Assembly (NCBI GenBank): GCA_963828285.1
Contig: CAWHEB010000001.1
Coordinates: 62,001 to 126,000, forward strand
Origin: DAIOEK01 sp963828285
GTDB taxonomy: Bacteria > Chloroflexota > Anaerolineae > Anaerolineales > Anaerolineaceae
DNA: 64,000 nucleotides
Direction of reading: 5' to 3'
Of the stretch, positions 51,734 through 60,977 are shown in pieces (the stretch's first letter is position 1; every line of letters begins with the position of its first letter). The notes under the pieces were generated by a model. That model was not told the origin of the DNA. It ran no database searches and saw only the letters and a list, made by a program, of their open reading frames with translations. Made by a program: the position numbers and the translations under genes.

Positions 51734-53951
51734 TCACGGTCCAGCACTAATGGTCACCGTGATCAAATTGGTATACGTACCTTTATAGGTTTGGGCAGGT
51801 ATTTTCAGTTTCACAACCGGAGAAAAATGAAACAAACCAGTTGTGTTCCCCGGTGAACTGAGTAGGATCTGGTCTAATCCAGTTAATGAGGTAGGTTCTG
51901 TCATGTGGATGGTGGGAGCCAACGTACCAACATCAACAAAGACTTCGGGAATAACCAGTTTCATATTTGATACCGGGATCTCATTCAAGCTGGAATCGAT
52001 AAAATCTGTGGCGCGAATCTTGACATCCCAGCTTTTTGTCGCATAAGTGGCGTCTAAAATTGTCCAGGTCCCTGTTGTGATCTCGATCTCCGATTCCAAT
52101 CCTGTCAGTTGGTATGAACCAAAGGAGATATTTTGTAATACGATATCCAGCCGATCACCTTCCGGGATGGGATCTCCCATCACAACAAATCTTCCCGGAG
52201 ATGAAATGGATGCTGTCACTTCATTCGTGGTTGTGTTTACGCTTGAATTCTGGACCAGGTCCCAGTTGGCGCCGTCAAATTTATATAATCGCAGCGAGTT
52301 TTCGTACATGGCCAGAACGCTGATATCCGGATAGTGTACTGTTACTGCTGGCTCCGCTGTTCAAGGGTGAGATTTGTGAGAGATCGCTGGATTTTTCCAC
52401 CGAAAAAGTGAAAGAATTATGTCCATACGGTACGGCTTTTCCAGCCGTTAGATCCGGGTGAATATCTGGAAACCAAATACGGGCATAATATGGATCTGGG
52501 TAAGCGTCAGCAGGGAGCGCAATATAAGCACCAAATGGATCCGGGACACCAATGCTTACACTCCCGGATTCTGTCGGTGCGATGTAATCCACATCGTCAG
52601 CATGGCAAATAATGAATTCAGTTTCCCAGGGAGCTGCATTCCCCAGATCATCGAATGGAGACAGCCTGAAATAATAAATCTCGTTCCTAGGGACCAATCC
52701 AGGGGAAATATTTGTATTTGTCGTACTGTTACTTGATGAACCAGCCGGGTCACTACCCCAGTAATAATGGTAACCAGCTAAAGTAACTTCATTATCAATA
52801 GCTGGATCCCAGCTGAAGTCGGGACTTCGTTGGTTGGTCTGACATATCCCATTGGTCAATCCGCTGAACTCTGTAACAGTTGTGACTGAAGATGGGGAGG
52901 AATTGTCAAACCAGAAGGTGAACATGGTTGTCCAACCACTGGAATTGCCAGCAAGATCTTCCGATTGTATGCGTAATGTATAAACACCGGTCGCACCAGC
53001 CAGAGATGGGGAGTAGCTATTGGTTGATGAAGAATCAGTCGCGTTTGTCCCGGAAGGATCAGTTCCCCAGTAGATTCTATAAATATCCGTACCCGCTGCA
53101 GCACTCCATGTAAATGCAGGTGATTCTGCTGGATGAAGCCAGGTGTTTTCCGGGTATGAATGGGTTTCGATTGCAGGTGAACTAACCGGATCAGGAGATA
53201 CAGTGTCTTGTAAATAAGTGAACAAAGTTGTCCATGCAGATTCATTTCCCGATTGGTCGACCAGTTTGACCCGTAAAAAATAAGTCCCATCCGTAAGTGA
53301 ACCAGGTGTGAGAGTATTATCTGCTGATGTAAAAGTAGTTGGATCGGTTCCGGATGGGTCAGATCCGAAGTAACGAAAATAATGTGAAAATCCAGAGTCT
53401 GGATCAGAAAACCCGGAGATGGTGAAACTTGGAGAGGTAACCAGGTGCTGCCATGTATTATCCAACGCACCACCGGATTCAGTTACGGTCATAATATCGG
53501 TAGTGGGAGAAGAGCCGTCATATTTATATGTATATATCGTTTCCCATGGGGCAGAAAGTCCACTTTCTTCTTTTGTGGATACTCTGAGGTAAAATGTTCC
53601 GGTTGTTACAGCAGGTGGGTCGTAACCCTCAGTCAGAACAATATTTTCTTCATTTTGCCCGCCGGACGATGAACCCCAATATACCGCATATCCCGTGATA
53701 AGCGATCCGGTTCCATCCGCGCCAGACCAGGTAAAGGATGGATCGTTTGTGGACGACTGCCATACATTGTCACTGCTGCCGGAGACGTCCAAACAGGTAT
53801 TTGGGTTGGTCGGCGGGATGATATCATCATAGTGTGGCGATGCGTGGACAAGCGTGACGGGAATGCCAAAAATGATCACCACGAACAAAAGGGCGATTCG
53901 AACAATTTTTGTTTGCGTAATACCCAATTTCGTATTCAAAAGAAAATACAC
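51734..53951 (-). pseudogene. Large multidomain WxL-like surface protein, one frameshift
   Basis: GTG 53951 fits the promoter at 53990-53985 and an AGGA ribosome-binding site. A signal peptide (IVRIALLFVVIIFGIPVTLV) is followed by about five repeats of 85-100 residues built like SPAFTWSAAAGTDIYRIYWG with DPSGTN and YTLRIQSEDLAGNSSGWTT (FN3/Ig-like), then a ZU5-like part. A one-base break at about 52365 leads to VTVHYPDISVLAMYENSL and SSPGRFVVMGDPIPEGD, and a C-terminal domain ending YKGTYTNLITVTISAGP, which again fits the WxL motif spacing with Val/Ile substitutions. Likely an adhesin or matrix-binding protein at the cell wall (inference). Confidence 0.65.
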
Positions 53952-53984
53952 TCGACCGATCCTGAATGGACCAGGTGTGAGTGT

Positions 53985-53990
53985 ATTATA
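53985..53990 (-). promoter_or_regulatory. Promoter of the WxL-like operon
   Basis: -10 TATAAT on the minus strand, with TTCATT 17 bp upstream as a partial -35. Transcription near 53978 supports the GTG start at 53951 and excludes upstream ATG codons. Confidence 0.5.
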
Positions 53991-54057
53991 GATAGTACGA
54001 TTTACTAAATGAATAAAATCAGAATAAAAACAGAGCAAAACTTATGTGAAGAGTGTT

Positions 54058-54960
54058 TCACGTGTTGATGATGGGTGATTGGACTGCCTGTTTACTACGA
54101 TTCTTCCATTCAAATCCCTCAGAGATCAACAATGCGAGAAGAACGATGCCTCCGCCGATTAAAAGGTTGGAGACGCCCGCCTTCTCTCCAAAAACCAGGA
54201 GAGACACAGTGATGGATAGAGGAATTTTTAAATTATTAAATACGGCAAGGGTACCAATATTGGTTCTTCTTGCACCATAGTTCCACATGAAGAAACCCAA
54301 ACCCGAGGATATCATTCCCAGATAAACCAGTGTAGTCCATTGCACGGTTGAGATTGCGACGGTAGTCCAATCCACAGTAAAGACTGACGCGATAAGCGCA
54401 GCAAGAACTCCACCAGCATACAATACTGCAAATACAGATTGATCGGAAACTCCTTGCAGGATGGATATTTGCCTTTTATATAGTACCTGTCCTATTGCGA
54501 AACATAAATTGGACGCCTGGACAAGAATGAAACCTGTCATCATATCCGGACGATTGAAACCAATTTGGACGACAATGGCAGTTCCAACCACTGCGAGGAC
54601 AGCAGATAGTCCAAAAATCCAATTAAACTTTTTCTGCAAAATTGAATTAAACAGCACGACGAATATCGGCGTAAAGATCGTAAATAGAGCTACTTCATAA
54701 GCTTTTAAGTAGCGAAATGCGTAATTATAAAAAATATACATCAATCCGAATTGGATCATACCGATCCAACCAAACTTTACCCACAACGGTTGAGTAAGTT
54801 TTTTTAACTTCAACAAAGGCAGAAAGATAGCAAGCGAAAAACCCAGCCGGATCAATGTGACAAGCACAGGATTAATACTGGAGAGATTTGTTTTGATCAG
54901 ACCGAATGAAAACGCCCAAAGCAATGATACAAATAGTAAATAACCCATGAATATCCTCAA
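54058..54960 (-). CDS. EamA-family (drug/metabolite superfamily) permease
   Basis: 300 residues forming ten hydrophobic helices in two EamA halves. LLFVSLLWAFSFGLIKTNLS and LMYIFYNYAFRYLKAYEVAL, then TPIFVVLF, mark the first half; YLGMISSGLGFFMWNYGARR and TLAVFNNLKIPLSITVSLLV the second. Transporters of this family move metabolites or amino acids, but the substrate is unknown. It is upstream of, and on the same strand as, the WxL-like locus, which has its own promoter. Confidence 0.85.
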   Translation of the reverse strand: MRIFMGYLLFVSLLWAFSFGLIKTNLSSINPVLVTLIRLGFSLAIFLPLLKLKKLTQPLWVKFGWIGMIQFGLMYIFYNYAFRYLKAYEVALFTIFTPIFVVLFNSILQKKFNWIFGLSAVLAVVGTAIVVQIGFNRPDMMTGFILVQASNLCFAIGQVLYKRQISILQGVSDQSVFAVLYAGGVLAALIASVFTVDWTTVAISTVQWTTLVYLGMISSGLGFFMWNYGARRTNIGTLAVFNNLKIPLSITVSLLVFGEKAGVSNLLIGGGIVLLALLISEGFEWKNRSKQAVQSPIINT

Positions 54961-55101
54961 GTAGATTAAGTTTGCATTATTAAAACAGCGGTGAAGTAAC
55001 TATAATGTAAACTATAAGTGAGATGCTGTCTTGTGGATTCTGTCACATTTCAGTAACCTATGGTCATAAAAATATTATCTATTGCATCATGGAGGCGGAA
55101 A

Positions 55102-56089
55102 ATGATCAAAAAGATGCTGGTGGTATTCTTGTTTCCCCTTATTGTCGGATTGGCATGTAATTTTCCCACCGCCAACCAGGCAAATTCAACCGCAACACCT
55201 TTAAGCGGGGTGGAGGCAACCATTATGGCATTGGCAGTTGGGCAAACTCAAACTGCCATGGCAATTCAAAGTCAACCGACAGTAAGTCCTCCGACGAATA
55301 CGCCTGAACCACTTCCGACGATTTTTATTCCAACTCTTCAACCCACAAGCAGCACACCGGTAACTCCGACTAACCAAACCTAAACCGTGTAATGCTGCCA
55401 GTTATGTGGCGGATCTAACCTATGAGGATGGGACAAAAGTAGCTGCAGGTACCTTGTTCATAAAAAAGTGGCGATTAAGCAACGTAGGCTCATGCACTTG
55501 GGACGGAAATTATCAACTGGTGTTCAGCAGCGGGGATAGGATGAATGCTCCCGATGTAGTCGATCTGAATGGAATTAATATCGCCCCGGGTATGAACATG
55601 GATGTTTCTGTACAGCTCAAAGCACCGGCAGACCCTGGTACTTATCGGGCAAACTTCCTATTGAAATCTGGTGACGGGGTGATCTTTGGAATCGGTAATT
55701 CTGCCGCGGAAGTGTTCTGGGCAGAAATTAAAGTACCTTCTCCAACATCCGCTCCCTCTCCCAAGGCGGATATATTTATCAATTCGTATACCATTTGTGC
55801 TGCCCAAGCTGACATTCCATGCGAGATTAAAGTGATGGTTTATAACCAGGGTGATAAAGTTACAGGACCTTACCAGGTTCAGTTCTTTCAAAGCGATTCA
55901 GCTCCGGCTGGATGTACATGGAATTCGAACAATAACCCTGGTGGAGGTGAAGTATTAAGTTGTATGTACACTTTCCCAAGCCCGTATGCTAACTTAAAGA
56001 CAAGGGTTGTTGTGGATACTGGAAATGTGGTCGTCGAGAGCGATGAAGGAAATAATGTGAAATATAAGACGATCGATGTAGCGCCGTAA
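55102..56089 (+). pseudogene. Lipoprotein with NBR1-type Ig and CARDB-like domains, one frameshift
   Basis: ATG 55102 after GGAGG. A lipoprotein signal peptide with lipobox LIVGLAC (Cys at residue 19), then a Thr/Pro stalk. A one-base break around 55380-55400 disrupts NPCNAASYVADLTYEDGTKV. The next domain has FIKKWRLSNVGSCTWDGNYQ and LVFSSGDRMNAP, matching the NBR1-like Ig ('four-Trp') domain common in Chloroflexota lipoproteins, followed by a CARDB-like domain (VMVYNQGDKVTGPYQVQFF, VVVDTGNVVVESDEGNN). Likely a surface protein; partner unknown. A strong terminator follows. Confidence 0.75.
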
Positions 56090-56106
56090 TCTTAGGCTGT
56101 ATTTTT

Positions 56107-56143
56107 AATAAGAGGATGCTAAATGCATCCTCTTATTTTATTT
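56107..56143 (+). terminator. Intrinsic terminator after the lipoprotein gene
   Basis: AATAAGAGGATGC (56107-56119), loop TAAAT, GCATCCTCTTATT (56125-56137), then TTATTTC. A 13-bp perfect stem. Confidence 0.88.
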
Positions 56144-56236
56144 CATACGTTATACAGGTTGTATCAACTTTGTGTTATAAAGCGGATAATAAAGATAAGA
56201 AATATACATAAATTATCCAACACTTGGGAGGCTATA

Positions 56237-56848
56237 ATGGCTTTTGAATTACCTGCACTAACTTACAAATTTGATGCACTTGAACCAACGATTGATGCAA
56301 AAACCATGGAAATCCATCATGACAAACATCATGCTACTTATGTCACCAATTTGAACAAAGCGGTGGAATCTGCTCCAGAACTAGCTGGGAAAACAGTTGA
56401 ACAACTATTGCATGATCTAACCAAAGTTCCCGAATCCGTTCGCACAGCAGTTCGTAATAATGGCGGAGGACATCATAATCACAGTTTATTCTGGGAATGG
56501 TTGACTCCAAATGGAAGTAAAACTCCTTCTAATGAACTTTCTGCAGCGATAACATCAACTTTTGATGGTTATGATATGTTTGTTGAGAAATTCAGCCAGG
56601 CAGCTTTGACTAGATTTGGTTCAGGGTGGGCTTGGTTGGTACTGGATGCAAATAAAAAACTCCAGGTTTACAGCACAGCAAACCAGGACAGTCCATTGAT
56701 GGAAGGTCATACACCCTTATTAGGATTGGATGTTTGGGAACATGCCTATTATCTGAACTATCAAAATCGCCGGGCTGACTATATCAAAGCATTCTGGTCT
56801 TTGGTCAACTGGGATGTGGTTGGTAACCTGTATAAGAAAGCAAAGTAG
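56237..56848 (+). CDS. sodA: Fe/Mn superoxide dismutase
   Basis: 203 residues from ATG 56237 (GGGAGG ribosome-binding site). The metal ligands are recognisable: H27 in IHHDKHHATYV, H82 in GGGHHNHSLFWEW, and D165/H169 in LGLDVWEHAYYLNY. It converts superoxide to oxygen and hydrogen peroxide. RFGSGWAWLVLDANKKLQV is typical of the family; metal preference is not certain. Bounded by terminators on both sides, it forms a single-gene unit, expected in an aerotolerant or facultative lifestyle. Confidence 0.95.
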   Translation: MAFELPALTYKFDALEPTIDAKTMEIHHDKHHATYVTNLNKAVESAPELAGKTVEQLLHDLTKVPESVRTAVRNNGGGHHNHSLFWEWLTPNGSKTPSNELSAAITSTFDGYDMFVEKFSQAALTRFGSGWAWLVLDANKKLQVYSTANQDSPLMEGHTPLLGLDVWEHAYYLNYQNRRADYIKAFWSLVNWDVVGNLYKKAK

Positions 56849-56866
56849 ATAATTGGAAACTAAAAT

Positions 56867-56902
56867 AAAAGAGTCTAACACGTTGTTAGACTCTTTTTCT
56901 TT
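56867..56902. terminator. Intrinsic terminator after sodA (bidirectional)
   Basis: AAAAGAGTCTAACA (56867-56880) pairs with TGTTAGACTCTTTT (56884-56897), loop CGT, then TCTTT. A perfect 14-bp stem. It can also end minus-strand transcription from the small membrane-protein gene at 56918. Confidence 0.9.
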
Positions 56903-56917
56903 ATTTACGACCTCAAA

Positions 56918-57133
56918 TTATCTCATTCCTTGAAAACCCAGAAAATAACCAACCGTTAATCCGGCGGCAGTCCATGCGATGATTAATCCGGCAAGCCAGA
57001 ACACTTCATGGTCTTTTACCAATACGAATGATTTTCTGATGACACGTTGCACAGTGGAGGAATTGGACATCAACGAGATCATAGTTTCCCAGAGAGATGC
57101 CTCTATTTTATGAATGCTGCTTTGTATGTTCAT
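56918..57133 (-). CDS. Small membrane protein downstream of ftsZ
   Basis: 71 residues: an amphipathic N-terminal half (SIHKIEASLWETMISLMSNS) and one hydrophobic segment (WLAGLIIAWTAAGLTVGYFL) near the C-terminus. No family recognised. It follows the 75-residue gene by 9 bp and ftsZ on the same strand, so it may be part of that operon. Confidence 0.55.
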   Translation of the reverse strand: MNIQSSIHKIEASLWETMISLMSNSSTVQRVIRKSFVLVKDHEVFWLAGLIIAWTAAGLTVGYFLGFQGMR

Positions 57134-57142
57134 TGCTACCTC

Positions 57143-57370
57143 TTATTTTGACGTGCTCATTTTCACGATCTTACCATTATCACCGACAACAACCCTCACC
57201 ACTCTTTGAATCGTCTTTCCATTTTCGCCAGATGCCTTGCCAGAAAAGATCAGCACATGCTGTGATGTCGGACCTTTAGACATGGGTTGCAATTTGGGGC
57301 GAACCCCTTTGACTTCAGGAAAGCGATGATAAACCTGTTCACATATCGAGGTTAGTGTTTTTTCGTCCAT
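57143..57370 (-). CDS. Conserved small protein between ftsZ and a membrane protein
   Basis: 75 residues (MDEKTLTSICEQVYHRFPEV, then QHVLIFSGKASGENGKTIQR and VVRVVVGDNGKIVKMSTSK), predicted as a short alpha-beta fold. It begins 2 bp after the ftsZ stop, indicating translational coupling. No known function. Confidence 0.65.
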   Translation of the reverse strand: MDEKTLTSICEQVYHRFPEVKGVRPKLQPMSKGPTSQHVLIFSGKASGENGKTIQRVVRVVVGDNGKIVKMSTSK

Positions 57371-57372
57371 AT

Positions 57373-58605
57373 CTAAGCTCCTTGCGGGTTCATCTTTGCT
57401 CGTCTGCGTAAGAACGCGGGCATATCCATATTTGCGGACAACATGGGTTTTTCCGCGACGGATCTGCCTGGTTCAGATTGAGAAAAATCAATCCGCATAT
57501 AGGTTTCTTTGATCTCATCCGGTGTTGAATGAATAAAGTTATAAGGAAGGACTGTTGGTTCTTCTGCTACTTCTTCGATCATAGCGGGACGAACATTCTC
57601 CTGCAATTCACGTTGAGCATATAACTCTTTGTCTATTGAAGTACCACCAAGGCCGGTCACTACCAGGATCACCTGGCAGCGGTCAACCAATCTATCATCG
57701 GTTATATAACCGGGAATGATTTCAGCCTGATTTCCGGTCATTTCTTGAAGATAATTTAATGCATCCGTGATCTCATGGAAGGGGAGATCTGGTCCTGCCG
57801 TAAAATTGGCGATAATTCCGCCAGCAGTATACAAATTGACCGACTCAAGCAGAGGGTGATGAAGCGCGTTATTGATGGCTTCATGTGCTTTATTCGAGCC
57901 TTCACCCTGGCCCATCGCCAGTAATGATCCACCCCCCATACGCATCACATTCCGTACATGCGCAAAATCGATATTCATCATTCCGGGTGTGGTGATCAGC
58001 TCAGCGATACCTTGAATACCTTGACGTAAAACATCATCAGCCAATCTAAAAGCAACTTCCATGGGCAGATCACGAGGAGCGACATATAAAAGCTTATCAT
58101 TTGGCACAGTGATCAACGTATCCGAATGAGGGCGTAATTTCGCAAGCCCTTCATTGGCATTTTTCTGGCGTTTACCCATTTCAAAGGAGAATGGTGTAGT
58201 GACTATGGAGACTGTAACAGCACCTAGTGCCCTGGCGATCTTGGCCGCAACTGGAATGGAACCAGTTCCGGTTCCGCCACCCATACCTGCGGTGAGGAAA
58301 ACCATATCAGCGCCTTCAAGAGCTCGGGCGATTTCGCGCGCAGATTCTTCTGCAGCGACCTCACCGATCTGAGGGGTACCACCAGAACCTAAACCACGGG
58401 TGGCTTTGGGTCCAAGTTGTATTTTTGTTGGAGCAGCACACGATTCCAATGCCTGGTGATCGGTATTTGCCCCGATGAATTCGATACCTGATAAACCAAG
58501 TTCAACCATACGATTAACTGCATTACAGCCGCCTCCACCTAATCCGATGACTTTCAGAACGGGTTGACGACCGGTAATTGGGGTGTGCTGGGGATAATTC
58601 ATCAT
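57373..58605 (-). CDS. ftsZ: FtsZ tubulin-like protein with an altered T7 loop
   Basis: 410 residues. The GTP-binding loop GGGGCNAVNRMVELGLSGI and the tubulin signature GMGGGTGTGSIP are intact, as is the C-terminal docking peptide DMPAFLRRR. The T7 catalytic loop reads NIDFAHVRNVM where FtsZ proteins normally have N-x-D-F-A-D: the second acidic residue (Asp212 in E. coli) is His, codon CAT. This Asp is needed for full GTP hydrolysis in E. coli. The gene overlaps its ribosome-binding site with the stop of a TIM-barrel-type gene and is not in a division/cell-wall cluster, so it may be a second FtsZ paralogue. Confidence 0.9.
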   Translation of the reverse strand: MMNYPQHTPITGRQPVLKVIGLGGGGCNAVNRMVELGLSGIEFIGANTDHQALESCAAPTKIQLGPKATRGLGSGGTPQIGEVAAEESAREIARALEGADMVFLTAGMGGGTGTGSIPVAAKIARALGAVTVSIVTTPFSFEMGKRQKNANEGLAKLRPHSDTLITVPNDKLLYVAPRDLPMEVAFRLADDVLRQGIQGIAELITTPGMMNIDFAHVRNVMRMGGGSLLAMGQGEGSNKAHEAINNALHHPLLESVNLYTAGGIIANFTAGPDLPFHEITDALNYLQEMTGNQAEIIPGYITDDRLVDRCQVILVVTGLGGTSIDKELYAQRELQENVRPAMIEEVAEEPTVLPYNFIHSTPDEIKETYMRIDFSQSEPGRSVAEKPMLSANMDMPAFLRRRAKMNPQGA

Positions 58606-58608
58606 GGT

Positions 58609-59955
58609 TTACCTCTCTGCCATCAATGATGCAATAGTAGTGCCATCGCCGCTGATGCGTTCGACCGTACAGCCTTGATCGCGAAGGTATTTCAATGTCT
58701 CTTCGGAGAAAGTTTGCGGCCCGCCAACAACTGTTACCTGGACTGCATGGGCAGCTTCTGATACCGAAAACCCTATGGTAGGTGAGTGTTTGAGAATAAA
58801 CGGACGGGCAATATCCAGATGCCAACCTGAAATACCCCATTCATAGGTTGGTAATAATAGATAATGTGCAATCGGATGCTCATGGTCATCGGTGGGGGTC
58901 GGTACCGATTTGGCGGTTTTTTCACGTGTTTCCAACCAATTCTGAAGGACCTGAATCACCGGACCCGGTTGAGTTTCGGATTGGAAAAGCGCGGTTTTTG
59001 CGTACGGAGAAGTTACATCAGCACATAATAACCATAACCCACAGCCTAATACCATATCCGGTACAGGTTCCAGGCTTTTCTCTACTTTTCCGGGTTCATT
59101 CACTTTTTCCCGATTCAATAGCTGGTAAATGGATAGAACATGCTGAGCCTGTATAGAGAGGTCCATGTACTGTGAGCTTGATTTCTGTCCATTTAGCGAG
59201 CCATCAGGAGCGCCGACACCCATCAGGAAAATGGGTAACTCACTACCGGTAACTGATTTGCTAATGGCTGTATACCAATCAAAGATATGGAATCCCTTCT
59301 GATCCTCATTGGATTCTGATTTCATATAAGGACGGGCACCTGGCCAACGTTCAGGACCACCTGCTCCCCAGTTCAATCCCTTTTCATTTATCGGAGCATA
59401 TGCTGATAGAACCAGGTTATCCATGATCGATGTAGCGCTGCGTCTTTGCAGAGATTTAAGTGCTGATTTCAGGAAAGTGGTGTCCCAGTAATCCCCACCC
59501 GGTTCAAGAGGAGGGAAAACAGGAGTTAATCCGGATTCAATCACCTGAGTTGCCAGTGGAATATATCGGTCAAGAAATCTTTCCACCAGATCTTGCTGGG
59601 ACCAGGCTGCACTCGACCAGGACGATCGCATATTCGGCCGGTCGAATAAAATAACGTAATGTACTCCCCATTTTTCGTAACTATCAAGTAATAGTGAAAA
59701 ATCTCTACTATTTGGAGGATTGGACGGAGAGATCGGGAATTGGATGACTGGTTCGATACCTTGGCCTACGAGTTCTGAAATGAAAGTCTCAGGAATGGCT
59801 CTATCCACTGAAGACTGCAGAAACAACCATGAAGTATTCAGGGATTTTAAGATCGGCAGCCAATGTTGAACATCATGCTGTCGGTAATGGACAGTATCGG
59901 GATAGTAGTGATAACCTATTCGAGAATTATTAGCTGGTAGTGGAAGTGTCGTCAT
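58609..59955 (-). CDS. Conserved glycoside-hydrolase-like (TIM-barrel) protein, ftsZ neighbour
   Basis: 448 residues with no signal peptide or helix. RIGYHYYPDTVHYRQHDVQH, GIEPVIQFPISPSNPPNSRD, WGVHYVILFDRPNMRSSWSS and LVLSAYAPINEKGLNWGAGG suggest a beta/alpha barrel related to glycoside hydrolases, with acidic residues on strand ends. The C-terminal ~100 residues (VQVTVVGGPQTFSEETLKYL then RDQGCTVERI) look like a Rossmann-type or glutamine-amidotransferase-like domain. It is translationally linked to ftsZ. I do not recognise a specific function. Confidence 0.6.
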   Translation of the reverse strand: MTTLPLPANNSRIGYHYYPDTVHYRQHDVQHWLPILKSLNTSWLFLQSSVDRAIPETFISELVGQGIEPVIQFPISPSNPPNSRDFSLLLDSYEKWGVHYVILFDRPNMRSSWSSAAWSQQDLVERFLDRYIPLATQVIESGLTPVFPPLEPGGDYWDTTFLKSALKSLQRRSATSIMDNLVLSAYAPINEKGLNWGAGGPERWPGARPYMKSESNEDQKGFHIFDWYTAISKSVTGSELPIFLMGVGAPDGSLNGQKSSSQYMDLSIQAQHVLSIYQLLNREKVNEPGKVEKSLEPVPDMVLGCGLWLLCADVTSPYAKTALFQSETQPGPVIQVLQNWLETREKTAKSVPTPTDDHEHPIAHYLLLPTYEWGISGWHLDIARPFILKHSPTIGFSVSEAAHAVQVTVVGGPQTFSEETLKYLRDQGCTVERISGDGTTIASLMAER

Positions 59956-60031
59956 AGTTCACCTGATCTTTAAATGAGACATTTGATGCCGTTATCCATG
60001 CAAGTTGTTTGCCAGCGGATTGAACTGCATC

Positions 60032-60040
60032 TGCTATAAT
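60032..60040 (+). promoter_or_regulatory. Extended -10 promoter of the epimerase-like gene
   Basis: TG-C-TATAAT ends at 60040, only 7 bp before the ATG at 60048. No Shine-Dalgarno lies between, implying a leaderless mRNA. Confidence 0.55.
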
Positions 60041-60047
60041 CTATCCA

Positions 60048-60977
60048 ATGATATTAGTAACCGGCGGTACCGGATTCATCGGACAGGCACTGATTCGCCA
60101 ATTAATTGCGCATGGAGAAGAAGTTCGTACGCTGATCCGTCCATCCCGTAATTCCCCAAAATTACCCAAAGGTATCTCAGTTGATGTGATCGTGTCCAGC
60201 CTTCTCGATGAGCGAGGCGTACGAGCCGCAATGAAGGATGTGGATGTGGTTTACCACCTGGTGACCGGTGAAAACCATGGCAGTGGAACTAATCTGGTCG
60301 AATCTGATATCGCACCTACGCAGGTGGTCACGCAGGCAGCAGTGGACAGCGGGATCAACCGATTGATCTACATCAGTCATTTGGGGGCAGATCGAGCGTC
60401 AGCTTTTCCTGTATTGAAAGCAAAGGGAATAGCGGAAAACTTCATCAAAACCAGTGGAATTAATTACACGATACTACGATCTGGATTGGTATATGGACCA
60501 AATGATCATTTCACCGAAGGGCTGCGTGTAGTATTACGAATGCTGCCTTTTATGTTCTTATTACCGGCAGAAGGAGAAACCATAATCCAACCTGTTTGGA
60601 TCGATGATCTGGTAAACAGCCTTGTCTGGTGTCTCGAGGACGAAAAGACCATCAATCAGGTGATTGAAATTGGGGGAGCGGAAGCATTAAGTTTGCACGA
60701 AATTGCCGAAATCATAAAGACAAAAATAGGAGCTCATAATCCCATTGTGAGCATCAATCCAGCTTATTTACGAATACTCACAGTAACCCTGGAAAGTATG
60801 GCGCCTGTCTTTCCACTATCCACTTTTTGGCTTGATTATATGGCTGCAAACCGAACCTGTTCCCTGGACAGCCTGACCAGATATTTTGGAGTGATTCCAG
60901 CCCAATTCAATCAAAAACTGGATTATCTCAAACGATCCAAACCAATCCTTGGGAAGAAGAGCGTGAGATCCGCATGA
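60048..60977 (+). CDS. NAD(P)-binding epimerase-like protein (atypical SDR)
   Basis: 309 residues. The Rossmann motif GGTGFIGQALIRQLIAHGEE begins at residue 5, followed by VRTLIRPSRNSPKLPKG, YHLVTGENHGSGTN and ISHLGADRASAFPVLKAKGI (the Lys is present, but Ser-Tyr-x3-Lys is atypical). LRSGLVYGPNDHFTEGL follows. This resembles complex-I NDUFA9-like/atypical SDRs, which bind NAD(P) without classical catalysis, or sugar epimerases. It overlaps the GH57 gene by 4 bp. Confidence 0.8.
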   Translation: MILVTGGTGFIGQALIRQLIAHGEEVRTLIRPSRNSPKLPKGISVDVIVSSLLDERGVRAAMKDVDVVYHLVTGENHGSGTNLVESDIAPTQVVTQAAVDSGINRLIYISHLGADRASAFPVLKAKGIAENFIKTSGINYTILRSGLVYGPNDHFTEGLRVVLRMLPFMFLLPAEGETIIQPVWIDDLVNSLVWCLEDEKTINQVIEIGGAEALSLHEIAEIIKTKIGAHNPIVSINPAYLRILTVTLESMAPVFPLSTFWLDYMAANRTCSLDSLTRYFGVIPAQFNQKLDYLKRSKPILGKKSVRSA

